64,000 nt of DNA from Hyunsoonleella ulvae (lineage in GTDB: Bacteria; Bacteroidota; Bacteroidia; Flavobacteriales; Flavobacteriaceae): the NCBI RefSeq assembly GCF_016827605.1, contig NZ_JAEPJQ010000002.1, positions 248,001-312,000 of the forward strand. The letters are read 5' to 3'. Of this stretch, positions 1-9,381 are shown piece after piece (position 1 is the stretch's first letter; every line of letters begins with the position of its first letter). The position numbers and the translations under genes were made by a program. Under the pieces are notes generated by a model. That model was not told where the DNA came from. It saw only the letters and a program-made list of their open reading frames with translations, and searched no databases.

Positions 1-2083
1 TTCCATAGGTTAATTCTACATTATTGTCATAATTTAAATCTTTATTTAAAACAATTTGATTATCAATTCTAACACCTGGTAATACTTCTTCGTTTTGTAT
101 TTTAAATTCTGTTATTAAAGGTTTTGGTGCATTGGTGTTTTCTTTAATATCTACAGGAGAAAAATAAATAATGTCCTTATCGCCACCTATATAAATTCTT
201 GTATTATCATATTGCAAAAACCCTCTTTTGTTTATGAGGTTAGAACGTACTCCGTTATTGATATGAAACGACCTATATTCATTTTTCTCAGGGATATATT
301 TTACAATTTTGTTATAGTTCATATTTAACCATAAGCATCCGTTGATGTCGGTAGCTATATCGGTTATCCAACTATTTTTTAATTCTGAAGGGTCTTCCTT
401 GGGTAAAAAATTATCTTTCTTGGCATCATAATAATTTAATCCCTTTCTTGTAGCTACCCAAACATTGCCGTTAACATCAACAATAATATCTTTTACTTTG
501 TTATTGGATAAACTTTCTTTATTTACTTCATGTTTATAATGCCTAGTTTCTTTGGTGTGGGTATTATATTTAAAGACACCCTCTTCTGTGGCTAACCAAA
601 CTATATTGCCTCTATCTGGAACAATTTTATTTACATCATTTAAGGCTTGTAGTTCGCTATTTATCTTAGAATATGTTTTTGTATTTAAATTATATTCTAC
701 CAATCCTTCCCCTACAGAACCTATCAACAATTTTTCTTTTGATGTTTGATGAAAGGTTAATACTGGAGATGATGTAAACCCTACGTTTAAAAGTCTCTCG
801 CGCTTTGTTTTTAAATTAAATGCTACAACTTTACCACTCCACAACCCAACATAAAAATCGATATTATTCACGGTGTAAATACTACTTATTTTCGTGTATT
901 TATTTAATATTTGTGTGAAACCATTTTCATCTTTTAAAAATATCCCGTTGGAATGTGTTCCTATTAAAAGTTTGTCATTATACGTTTTAGCAAAGCAACT
1001 TATAATGGGGATACTACCTTTTGAAGTGAAATTTGCCTTTATGGTTTTAAATTGATTTTCGTAAGGGTCTAACTTATCAAGACCATTCTCTGTACCCACC
1101 CATAGTATTCCTGAATAATCGAAAAAAAGTGATAACACATAGTTATTAGCGAGAGAGCTTGTATTGCTAATATCTGGAACATATCGTTTATATGTATTAC
1201 GTTTTATCTCATCGATACTTTCACATTCAATGATACCGTTAGAGGTACCAAACCAATATTTACCATCTGGAGCAACTGTATAACACCTAAAGTACTCTCC
1301 TAAACCATCTTTGTGAAGCAAACGGAATTTAGCTTCTTGCTGGTTGTATTTATAAAGCCCGTCTTTGGTTCCTATATACAAATCATTTTGGTGGTCTTCT
1401 AGAATAAAATAAGCATCAGAGTCATTTTGTAATTCGCCTTTGGCAGGAAATAATCTATGGTTTAGTAACTGACTTATCTTATTGTTTTTATCTATGGTAA
1501 AACTAAAAACTCCCATATTGAATGTTGTAAACCATATTTTCCCGTTACTGGTTTGATATATCGACCTTATATTTTTTACACCTTCAATATCTACTTCATG
1601 AAATTTATCGTCTTTTTCATCATAAAAACAAATTCCATTTTGCATGGTACCTACCCATAATCTATCTGAATTATCAATAAAAACAGACCTGATTTTATCT
1701 CCTATTATTTTATTTTTTTCATTCTTATTGGCATGATAGGTTTTAAAAGTATGAGTAGATATATTATACTTTGTTAGCCCAAAATCTGTTGCTATCCACA
1801 GGTTATCATGTTTATCAATTACAATTTCTAGAATATCATCGCTATGTAAGTAATTAGGTGTGTTAACCTTACTTTGATAGGCCTTAAAATCGTAACCATC
1901 AAATCTATTTACACCTCCAAAAGTACCAATCCATAAAAACCCGTTACTATCTTGTACTATATCCCTAACCGAGTTATGCGACAATCCATTTATTTCATTG
2001 TAATGTTCAAAAACCAGTTCTTGTGCTTGTGCGTAACAGCAAAACAAATACATGGTAAAACATAGGAAATTGAACTTTTTCAA
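1..2083 (-). CDS. Hybrid two-component system regulator (HTCS), N-terminal sensor part, cut by the window edge
   Basis: I translated this open frame by eye; it runs off the left edge. It starts with TTG at 2083 (KKF then a hydrophobic stretch and A-Q-A-Q, a signal peptide); an ATG at 2053 would cut most of that signal off. The next about 690 residues are two-component-regulator propeller repeats with recurring W-I/V-G-T and G-L-x-x-Y/F signatures, for example SNGFLWIGTFGGVNRFDG near the N-terminus. Close to the edge the sequence P-x-P-L-I-T-E-F-x-I looks like the start of a Y_Y_Y domain. In HTCS proteins this periplasmic double propeller binds a PUL oligosaccharide, and a histidine kinase, receiver and AraC-type DNA-binding domain follow; those parts lie outside the window. 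It is the last gene of the PUL operon, 11 bases after the metallophosphoesterase stop, and probably controls the susC promoter. Confidence 0.85.
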   Translation of the reverse strand, partial: MKKFNFLCFTMYLFCCYAQAQELVFEHYNEINGLSHNSVRDIVQDSNGFLWIGTFGGVNRFDGYDFKAYQSKVNTPNYLHSDDILEIVIDKHDNLWIATDFGLTKYNISTHTFKTYHANKNEKNKIIGDKIRSVFIDNSDRLWVGTMQNGICFYDEKDDKFHEVDIEGVKNIRSIYQTSNGKIWFTTFNMGVFSFTIDKNNKISQLLNHRLFPAKGELQNDSDAYFILEDHQNDLYIGTKDGLYKYNQQEAKFRLLHKDGLGEYFRCYTVAPDGKYWFGTSNGIIECESIDEIKRNTYKRYVPDISNTSSLANNYVLSLFFDYSGILWVGTENGLDKLDPYENQFKTIKANFTSKGSIPIISCFAKTYNDKLLIGTHSNGIFLKDENGFTQILNKYTKISSIYTVNNIDFYVGLWSGKVVAFNLKTKRERLLNVGFTSSPVLTFHQTSKEKLLIGSVGEGLVEYNLNTKTYSKINSELQALNDVNKIVPDRGNIVWLATEEGVFKYNTHTKETRHYKHEVNKESLSNNKVKDIIVDVNGNVWVATRKGLNYYDAKKDNFLPKEDPSELKNSWITDIATDINGCLWLNMNYNKIVKYIPEKNEYRSFHINNGVRSNLINKRGFLQYDNTRIYIGGDKDIIYFSPVDIKENTNAPKPLITEFKIQNEEVLPGVRIDNQIVLNKDLNYDNNVELTYG

Positions 2084-2094
2084 GGCAATTGGAT

Positions 2095-3879
2095 TTATTT
2101 AGAAATTACTTGATTGGTACTTAAATTTATCACAAAATTTTCAGATGGAGCTCCGTTTAAAAACTTTTTAAAGATTATACAGAATTGCAAGAAGTCATTT
2201 TCTATTTCTGATGGCTCACTAATCTTCTTAAAATGAATTAAGTAGGCTTCTATAATACTCTTATAGTTTTCAATCTTTTTTGCTCCAATATCTTGAAATG
2301 CCAACGTATCTGCAGAACGCAAGCGATACAAATCGAATAACATGTCAAAACCTGTCCAGTCCTCAAATCCTTCTAAAGTACTTTCGTCAATTGAAACAAA
2401 CTCTGAAACACTATTCTTAGTTAAACTCAGTAAAAATTTGGTAAACGGAATATCCCAATCCTTTTGCAAAAACCTATTATTAATTAGACCCTTCAAATGA
2501 CTTTGGGTAAAGTCTTTATAATTTGTTGCATTTAAAATTGTTGAATCCCACAGTGTACTGGCATCAGTGCTCTTTAAATGGGAGTACTCTAGTTGGTATA
2601 ATGGAAAGAGTTCCTTAAATCTGGGCACATTGTCAATAACGACGGTCTCAATCTCAACCTTATCTGCGGAGACCGTTGCTATTTTATAAGCAGGAATATA
2701 CGCCGATAATGAAGGTATTTGCACATTTACTAAACTACCTGATTCAAAAGTAGCGACACCTGTATCATTAATATGCATGTGCCCTCCAAAATGTACTTTT
2801 ACTCCTGCTTCAATAAATGCTTTGGCCACCGCTTCTTTGGGTACACGATGCAGTTGCATTTTATTTTCTCCTAGTAACATACGTATATTTTCTGAAGCAC
2901 CATCGTTAAATTCAACCGTTGGAAAATGGCTAAACACTATTAATTTTTTATTCAGCGTTTTTGCACGCTGTGTCACGCTTTTTACCCATGCTATTAGATG
3001 TGACTTATGCGATAATACATTATTATAGCCAACACTTGCACTGTTATAGTTATTGGCATCCTTAGGCACATACACATTAGCATCAATGGCTAAAAACCAT
3101 AGTCCCTCTGTCGGTTCTACCAAATAACTTACATCAGAAATTTGGCTTCCAAAAGGTGGGATTTTGTAATTTCTATTTGATAATTCAGCTTGTTTTAGAG
3201 CTTCATCAAATTGATAACTGTCGTAATTATAATCTGTAAATGGTGTCTCCCAATACACATCTTTTTGCTTTGGATAGAAACCGAAATCTTTTAATTCATT
3301 TAAGATATCTTCGTAACCTAATTTTGCAATATCTTTTGTAAAAACAGGTGCCAATGCGTTGGAGTCTTTTGCTTTGTATATCTCTTCCGAACTAAAAATA
3401 GGTTGCTGTTTTCCATCTTCGCCTATAAAATCATGCTTGCCCGCTTCTTGGTAAAATGGGCGCACTGGGTCGTGATTACCCGTAGTTAAAATAAACTTGA
3501 TGTTATGTGCTTCTGAATACTTTTTTAAAATCCGTTTTAAGCCCTTGATATTCAGCATTTGACCATCATCACTAAAATCCCCAGGCAATACAACATATTT
3601 AATGTTTTTGGATACTATATCGTCTAAAGCTGACAAAAAAGCAAAGTAGTTCTCATTAAATAACCGTGTAGATTGTAACTGAGACTGCATGGTTCTGGCT
3701 AGTGTATAGGTATTCGTTTCAGGGTTTAAAACACCCTTATAATCATTATCTGAAAATCTACCATAGATGTCTTGCAAATGCACATCGGCCATAAAGGCTA
3801 CTTCATAACTTTTATCATCCCTTTCTTTTTTACAAGAAAGACATACCAATAGTATTAATATGACGATACTTCTGTACAA
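2095..3879 (-). CDS. Large metallophosphoesterase lipoprotein
   Basis: A 594-residue calcineurin-like metallophosphoesterase. The start is TTG at 3879; it gives a lipoprotein signal peptide ending at C16 (V-C-L-S-C), and no ATG near it would keep the signal. Metal-site motifs are in the usual order: D32-x-H34, G-D101, G-N-H136-D, S-H318-F-P and G-G-H367-M-H369. The N-terminal about 370 residues hold the catalytic domain; the C-terminal about 220 residues match no domain I recognise. It follows the GH115 gene by 7 bases. In this PUL it may hydrolyse a phosphate monoester or diester on the glycan, for example inositol phosphate released by the adjacent PI-PLC, but the substrate cannot be read from sequence. 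The K-K-E-R-D-D after the lipid cysteine resembles surface-export signals of Bacteroidota lipoproteins. Confidence 0.85.
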   Translation of the reverse strand: MYRSIVILILLVCLSCKKERDDKSYEVAFMADVHLQDIYGRFSDNDYKGVLNPETNTYTLARTMQSQLQSTRLFNENYFAFLSALDDIVSKNIKYVVLPGDFSDDGQMLNIKGLKRILKKYSEAHNIKFILTTGNHDPVRPFYQEAGKHDFIGEDGKQQPIFSSEEIYKAKDSNALAPVFTKDIAKLGYEDILNELKDFGFYPKQKDVYWETPFTDYNYDSYQFDEALKQAELSNRNYKIPPFGSQISDVSYLVEPTEGLWFLAIDANVYVPKDANNYNSASVGYNNVLSHKSHLIAWVKSVTQRAKTLNKKLIVFSHFPTVEFNDGASENIRMLLGENKMQLHRVPKEAVAKAFIEAGVKVHFGGHMHINDTGVATFESGSLVNVQIPSLSAYIPAYKIATVSADKVEIETVVIDNVPRFKELFPLYQLEYSHLKSTDASTLWDSTILNATNYKDFTQSHLKGLINNRFLQKDWDIPFTKFLLSLTKNSVSEFVSIDESTLEGFEDWTGFDMLFDLYRLRSADTLAFQDIGAKKIENYKSIIEAYLIHFKKISEPSEIENDFLQFCIIFKKFLNGAPSENFVINLSTNQVISK

Positions 3880-3886
3880 TATTTTG

Positions 3887-6838
3887 CTATTTTAGTTTAG
3901 TTTCAGATGGAAAGGTATACGATGTTTTCCAACCGCCTAAATCAATTAAAATTTGGTCTAACATCACTCCGGGGTCTACCATCCAAATCTTTAATTTATG
4001 CTTTCCAGCTGTGTTCACTATTTGCTTAACGGATTGTACCGATGCATTTTTTAACACATTTTGCTTCCAAGTTTCACTTCGCCCAAAGGTTTGAAAATCT
4101 ACTATTACAGGTTCTGCATCATCTATAGCTACCGCACAACGCACCCCTGTATCATTATTAAAAGCGTGTGTTGGTACAGCCTGTAAAAACACATCTACCT
4201 CCCCAAAATTAAAGGCATAAAAATCATATTCTAAAATAGGACTATTTTGTTTTATGGCCTCAACGGAGGTTTCAGAAGTTGCGCTTCGTGGAAGTGCCAC
4301 ACTTACATTTCCTGTATGCCCTAGACCAGAAAAGGTTGTCCATTTGGCTTCTTTACCGTCTGCTTTTCTAGTGAAATTTTCAGCATTTATTGAGACAAAA
4401 CCTTTGTCTTCAACAAAACCTTTATAATTTTCTAGGTCTTTAAACTTTGGATTAAAAACCGAAACACCAAGCGTTGTCGTTTTGTTTTTGGTTACTACAT
4501 CTATAGCCGAATTCACTTTGTAACTTGGCGGTATTAATTGATAATCGTGTCCTAACGGAGCTTCCTTTTTATTTTCCCCCTGCGGTACTTTATCCCAGTC
4601 TATGGTAACCCAAATACGCTCTTCTAATTGTTCTTTATCTAATTTCCCCGAGGTTTTAGAAAGTATAATCCAATCGTCTTTTGGTTGTAATTCCCACTCC
4701 AATTCGCCTTGTCCTTTTAAGAACACATCCATGTAATATGTATTCTCTGTGTAAGCATTAAACACCGGAAAAACATCGGCATAAGAATTTATAATCTCAT
4801 CATTTACTTCCATTTGATAGCTCTCGATGGCTATCCCTAATGTATTTGATTTTTCGGTTAATGGGATGGATGCCGTTGGTTCTGAAAACACGGGCAAATG
4901 CCTAGGCGACATGCTCATGATATGCTTCCATTTTCCATTTTGAAGGGTGTTATTAAAATAATCGGTGTCTTTTTGAATGGTTTTGTATGCCTCTAAAGAT
5001 TTCGTTGCAAAATCCTTAGCACTCTCTCGCCCCTGCGAGGCCACAAAAGCATTTTTATAACTGTACAACCATTTTAAATTTAAGTTTGAGGCACCTGAAA
5101 TTGGATAATAAACGAGTTGATAAAAGGCATCTGCCTTATGGCTGGGAATATTTTTTTGAATAGCCTTCACACGAGAAATCAAATCTTGATGCGCTTTGAT
5201 ACGCTTACTAACCTCATCGCCATAATGGTATTGCGTCAACTCGGTGTTACCCGCTTTGGTTACAGGTTCAACACTACTCCACGCCATAAACTCAGGTCGC
5301 CTTTGAAACGCCAATTGATTGTATTGGTACATCAAATCGGTAATGGTAGTTGCATTATTTTTTCCAAATTCTCTGGCACTCCAATCCATATGATGCGCTC
5401 TGATGGTATCGTCATTTTTAAAGGCATCTATATTCCAAGCCATGTCCAAAAACAGCTCGATATTATATTCGTGGGGTTTGATATCGCCACAATTTAAAAT
5501 CCAAATATTTTGCGACCCAAACTCATAGGCTTTGGTCATTTCTTCCCACATTAAAACAGGATTCGTCGAGTTTAACCATAAATAATCATGTGGTCTTCCC
5601 CAATAGGATGTGTGATAATACACGCCCGCTCCTCCGCTTCGTTTTTGTTCTTCAGCATTACTTAATTGTCGAATATATCCGTAGTTATCATCGGTCCAAA
5701 CCAAACCTACATCTTCAGGTAAATCCAATCCGCTTTGGTAATAATGTAACACCTCTTTATACGGCACAAAAGCCTGAGGTTTTGTAACACCTTTTTTAGA
5801 ATTTGCTTTTAGAATCTCGCGTTGGTCGGTTATAACCTGTTCTAAAAGTTTTACTTGCGAATCGGTATCATCTTCCCCAACAATCATGGGCGAATCGTGT
5901 TCTCCACGCATACCAACCGTGTAAATCCCCTCAAAATTTGCGGTTTCTTTAGCTCGTTTTTTGAACAAGGTCTTTATGGATTCTGAATTGGTATCATATC
6001 GATAATCGCCCATAGTATCATGATTCCATTCTGCATTGATGTTGCACAACATAGGTTCTGCATGCGATGTACCAATAACAATCGCATAATTATCGGCTAC
6101 TATTTTATTTTTCGGATAGTGGTAAAATGCCTTAGTACATTTGTGCATTGCCGGCCAAATGGTATTGGCACGTAGGCGCAACAATAATTCAAATACTTTG
6201 GCATAGGTTTTTGGGCCTATATCTCCCGTTTCTGGCTCGTAATTTAGTGCCGACCACCGTTGCAAGCCCCAATCTTCGTCATTTAAAAATATACCTCGGT
6301 ATTTTACTGATGGCGTTCCGTAGGTTTTGTTTTCAATATGAAGCACAATACTTTCTTGCTTTTCTGGAGTAACATCTGCCCACCATTCCCACGGGGAAAC
6401 GCCTATCATTCTGGAAATATCTAAAAGTCCGTAAGCCGTTCCTCTTCGGTCTGAACCAATAATGACTAATGCTTTTTTTATGTCTTTTGAAGGATTTTCA
6501 ATGACTTGAATCGTGTAGGTTTCCCATTTCCCTCTAATTTGTGAGACATCAATAGCGTGTTTTTTTATGAGTTGATTTATAACTTTACTGTTCCCCAATG
6601 TTCCTGCTATAATTTGACATGGGGCTTTCTTTTGATGTTTCACAACCGTTTTTCCTGAAACTTTTTGGATATCGCTCGCCAAAATATCTGAAGCAATATC
6701 GACGACTTTGGCATCCCTTTTATCTATGATAATAGAGGCTACTTCTCCATTTTGTACTATTGGAAATTGAATACTATTTTGCCCCCAAAGAGAAGAACAA
6801 ATTATTAGAAATATGAATTTTATATAGCGTTTATTCAT
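3887..6838 (-). CDS. GH115 alpha-glucuronidase
   Basis: A 983-residue glycoside hydrolase of family GH115, close to the usual family length. Known members remove alpha-1,2-linked glucuronic acid or 4-O-methylglucuronic acid, mostly from xylan, without needing a free chain end. It has a Sec signal peptide ending near W-G-Q (residue 20), an N-terminal domain that includes I-I-G-S-D-R-R-G-T-A-Y-G-L and P-W-E-W-W-A-D (about residues 120-160), a central catalytic barrel and a C-terminal beta domain. There is no xylanase or xylosidase in the locus, so xylan is an unlikely target. Its ATG overlaps the stop of the upstream PI-PLC gene by 4 bases (ATGA), so the two are probably translationally coupled. 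I infer it removes glucuronate from a mannose- or inositol-containing glycan. Confidence 0.9.
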   Translation of the reverse strand: MNKRYIKFIFLIICSSLWGQNSIQFPIVQNGEVASIIIDKRDAKVVDIASDILASDIQKVSGKTVVKHQKKAPCQIIAGTLGNSKVINQLIKKHAIDVSQIRGKWETYTIQVIENPSKDIKKALVIIGSDRRGTAYGLLDISRMIGVSPWEWWADVTPEKQESIVLHIENKTYGTPSVKYRGIFLNDEDWGLQRWSALNYEPETGDIGPKTYAKVFELLLRLRANTIWPAMHKCTKAFYHYPKNKIVADNYAIVIGTSHAEPMLCNINAEWNHDTMGDYRYDTNSESIKTLFKKRAKETANFEGIYTVGMRGEHDSPMIVGEDDTDSQVKLLEQVITDQREILKANSKKGVTKPQAFVPYKEVLHYYQSGLDLPEDVGLVWTDDNYGYIRQLSNAEEQKRSGGAGVYYHTSYWGRPHDYLWLNSTNPVLMWEEMTKAYEFGSQNIWILNCGDIKPHEYNIELFLDMAWNIDAFKNDDTIRAHHMDWSAREFGKNNATTITDLMYQYNQLAFQRRPEFMAWSSVEPVTKAGNTELTQYHYGDEVSKRIKAHQDLISRVKAIQKNIPSHKADAFYQLVYYPISGASNLNLKWLYSYKNAFVASQGRESAKDFATKSLEAYKTIQKDTDYFNNTLQNGKWKHIMSMSPRHLPVFSEPTASIPLTEKSNTLGIAIESYQMEVNDEIINSYADVFPVFNAYTENTYYMDVFLKGQGELEWELQPKDDWIILSKTSGKLDKEQLEERIWVTIDWDKVPQGENKKEAPLGHDYQLIPPSYKVNSAIDVVTKNKTTTLGVSVFNPKFKDLENYKGFVEDKGFVSINAENFTRKADGKEAKWTTFSGLGHTGNVSVALPRSATSETSVEAIKQNSPILEYDFYAFNFGEVDVFLQAVPTHAFNNDTGVRCAVAIDDAEPVIVDFQTFGRSETWKQNVLKNASVQSVKQIVNTAGKHKLKIWMVDPGVMLDQILIDLGGWKTSYTFPSETKLK

Positions 6839-7896
6839 TTTATAATGTCTTTAATGCGTTCGTAAGTACCATCCTCAAATTTTACTTCAAAAGTAGATTT
6901 GAATAATCTTGAAGGTTGGTAATAATCTGTTGAAATCACTTGCGCTCCCGAAGCCTTTGCTTTTTCAAACTTGGTGTAATCGTTAGTTCGGGCCTCTTTT
7001 GTTCCAGCATCAGCACGAGTGCGTACCATATAACCTTGTGCCACCAATTGCTTGATATATTCAAAATCGGTAATAGGATTGTTTACAATTCTAAAGGCCG
7101 ATTCTGGATTTCCTTCTTTACTATTCACAAAAAATACACGGTTTTTCAGCGTATTGTCCCCATTCATGTACAGGCCATTTTTATGAGCTTTTTCATCTAA
7201 AACAAATAGAAATTTCCCTTTGCATTCTTCTAATTTTGGCCAACCTTGTTTTAAAACGGCTTCTTCTAAAGTACCATGGTTTCCTCTTACATCATCTGGT
7301 CGTATTAAATCCTCTTTTGTAAATACTGAAAATATTTCAGCATCTAATTCTTGATACGCTTTCGCTGAAAAGGGAATTGGTTTGGTTAAGTCTGGTATTA
7401 CCTTGTCTTTCGTATTCATTAAAATTATGATGGGCAGATGTGCAGGATTATTATCCGACCATTTCTTCATCGCTTTTAATGCCTCTTTGAACAGTAAATG
7501 ATGACTCCGAAAATCGATATCTTGGATATGAAATAGTTTAAACCCCGGTTGTTTTAATTGTTCTGATTCGTCAAAAGGCATTGGCGTTTTTCCCGATTGT
7601 TTGACAATTTCTAAGCCTTTTGGATTTAAAAAATGACCGCCTTCGGGGTCGTAAAACACATCTAGCTCTAAATTCCGTAAGCCAAGATTTAACTGTGCTA
7701 CTATGGAAATATGCTCGTATTCCAATGACTTCGCTTTACTGGAATCTTTTAAAGCGATGTCCTTTAAAAGTGGTTGTTCAATCGCAATTTTATAGGAATT
7801 GTGACTCCCAATTACCTGAATATCATTAAGTTTTATGGGTTGCTCTTTTGAACATCCAAAACACAGAAGCACAGCAAGAAGTACGAGGTGCTTCAT
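6835..7896 (-). CDS. Ca2+-dependent phosphatidylinositol-specific phospholipase C-like lipoprotein
   Basis: A 353-residue protein resembling the PI-PLC-C1 group (Ca-dependent phosphoinositide phospholipase C). It has a lipoprotein signal with lipid cysteine C15 (C-F-G-C). The first catalytic histidine is in V-I-G-S-H32-N-S-Y, the acidic metal-binding segment is L-R-N-L-E77-L-D79, and a second candidate histidine is H123 in L-F-H-I-Q-D. Enzymes of this fold cut between phosphate and the lipid of phosphatidylinositol or its glycosylated forms through an inositol 1,2-cyclic phosphate. It lies 2 bases after the GH125 stop and overlaps GH115 by 4 bases. Its place inside a mannosidase/glucuronidase operon, next to a phosphoesterase and close to an inositol oxygenase, suggests the glycan carries inositol phosphate. 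The true substrate is unknown. Confidence 0.82.
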   Translation of the reverse strand: MKHLVLLAVLLCFGCSKEQPIKLNDIQVIGSHNSYKIAIEQPLLKDIALKDSSKAKSLEYEHISIVAQLNLGLRNLELDVFYDPEGGHFLNPKGLEIVKQSGKTPMPFDESEQLKQPGFKLFHIQDIDFRSHHLLFKEALKAMKKWSDNNPAHLPIIILMNTKDKVIPDLTKPIPFSAKAYQELDAEIFSVFTKEDLIRPDDVRGNHGTLEEAVLKQGWPKLEECKGKFLFVLDEKAHKNGLYMNGDNTLKNRVFFVNSKEGNPESAFRIVNNPITDFEYIKQLVAQGYMVRTRADAGTKEARTNDYTKFEKAKASGAQVISTDYYQPSRLFKSTFEVKFEDGTYERIKDIIK

Positions 7897-7898
7897 AT

Positions 7899-9338
7899 TT
7901 AAATGGATTTAAGAAGTTCTGGCTTTTCGTTGTATAATTTCAAGATTAACTCGCCAAAAAGGGTGTTTGCCCATGCAAACCAAGAACGCGAAAATTTGGA
8001 TGCATCATCTTTATGGAAGGTTTCGTGCATAAACCCTTTACCATCGTGGGTATTCATTAACTGTTTTACACACCACACAATTTCAGAATCACTATCGCTG
8101 GTCATGGCCCGTAAAATAATCCCCATAGGCCAAATGGTGTCTAAACCTGCATGCGGACCGCCTTGTCCTTCGCCCGCCTTTCCTTTAAAATAATAAGGGT
8201 TGTCGTCACTTAACAGATAAGCTCTTGTATTTTTATACGCCTCTAAATCGTAATACCGCTCGCTCATTAAATACTTCATGGCGATTAAAGATGGAATGTT
8301 TGGGTCGTCTATAAATGCTTTATTGCCAAAACCATCCACTTCAAAGGCATATACTTTACCATAGTTTAAGTGTTCTGAAATGGCATATTTGTTTATCGCA
8401 TTTAGTACTTCATTTGAAAAGGATTGACATGCTTCTGAAAACGCTTTGTCTCTAAAAACATCCTTATAAATCTCGCTTAACTGGGCTAAAGACTCCACCG
8501 CAAATAAATTAGATGGAATTAAAAACGGATACATGGTACCATCATCTGAAGGTCTAAACGCAGAACATATAAGTCCGACAGGCTTAATAGGCCTACCCTT
8601 TCCACTAAAAGGCGTAATGATATTTTTATTTCGTCTTACGCGCTCAAAATAATAGGGTGTTTCTCCATTTTTACGTTGCTCTGTTCTTAGCGTTTTTACC
8701 GCGAGTCGCATGGCTTTATCCCAATTGGCATCTAAAACAGAGGTATCTCCCGTTTCCTTATAATATCCATAAGATAAACGAACAGCATAGCACAACGAAT
8801 CTATTTCCCATTTACGCTCATGCACACCGGGTATTGGGGTTGGGCGGTCGTCCTTCCATTTGGTTTCTCTGGTCAGGTCTTTATAAAATGCGTTGGCATA
8901 AGGGTCTAACAAAATGCATTTGGTTTGCCTGTTGATTAAACCTTTAAATAGCTTTTTTAATGCTTCATCTTGATTTACCAAAGGCAAATACGGCCATACC
9001 TGAGCAGTAGAATCCCTGAGCCACATGGCGTCAATATCGCCAGTAATAACAAAGGTATCTGGTTTGTTATTTATGACTTCGAAATCTACCGTAGTATCTA
9101 AAGTGTTTGGAAAACAGTTTTCAAAAAGCCACGACAATTCTGGGTTTTTTATGCCCTTTTTTACCGTTTTAATGGTATTTTCAACGGCTTGACTTATAAA
9201 GGTTCTATCGGCTAATGGTGGTCTGTTAGATGTAAAGGATGATGTGCTTGAAGCCATCGTAAATGCCGAACAACTCAGTGTAGCAACTCCCGTTGTACCT
9301 ATAATCGTTTGCTTTATAAATTTTCGTCGTGTGGTCAT
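7899..9338 (-). CDS. GH125 exo-alpha-mannosidase
   Basis: A 479-residue protein of the metal-independent alpha-mannosidase family GH125. Characterised members remove non-reducing alpha-1,6-linked mannose. The diagnostic segment D-I-D-A-M-W-L-R-D-S is at residues 101-110, followed by conserved W-P-Y and, near the C-terminus, the G-P-H-A-G-L-D-T-I-W-P-M-G segment. The N-terminus has a twin-arginine-like T-R-R-K-F-I-K motif and then a possible lipobox (T-L-S-C at 20-23), so it may be a Tat-exported, lipid-anchored enzyme, which would suit a protein that must fold before export. It is separated from the upstream GH92 gene by 43 bases and from PI-PLC by 2. Together with two GH92 enzymes it indicates stepwise removal of alpha-mannose residues. 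Confidence 0.92.
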   Translation of the reverse strand: MTTRRKFIKQTIIGTTGVATLSCSAFTMASSTSSFTSNRPPLADRTFISQAVENTIKTVKKGIKNPELSWLFENCFPNTLDTTVDFEVINNKPDTFVITGDIDAMWLRDSTAQVWPYLPLVNQDEALKKLFKGLINRQTKCILLDPYANAFYKDLTRETKWKDDRPTPIPGVHERKWEIDSLCYAVRLSYGYYKETGDTSVLDANWDKAMRLAVKTLRTEQRKNGETPYYFERVRRNKNIITPFSGKGRPIKPVGLICSAFRPSDDGTMYPFLIPSNLFAVESLAQLSEIYKDVFRDKAFSEACQSFSNEVLNAINKYAISEHLNYGKVYAFEVDGFGNKAFIDDPNIPSLIAMKYLMSERYYDLEAYKNTRAYLLSDDNPYYFKGKAGEGQGGPHAGLDTIWPMGIILRAMTSDSDSEIVWCVKQLMNTHDGKGFMHETFHKDDASKFSRSWFAWANTLFGELILKLYNEKPELLKSI

Positions 9339-9381
9339 AAAAATGATATTTACCTAAACCTTTTTCAATCTGCATGACAGA

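Noticed and set aside
5117-5497. 126-codon plus-strand ORF inside GH115
   Set aside because: It lies wholly antisense to a well-supported enzyme gene and its translation shows no family signature.
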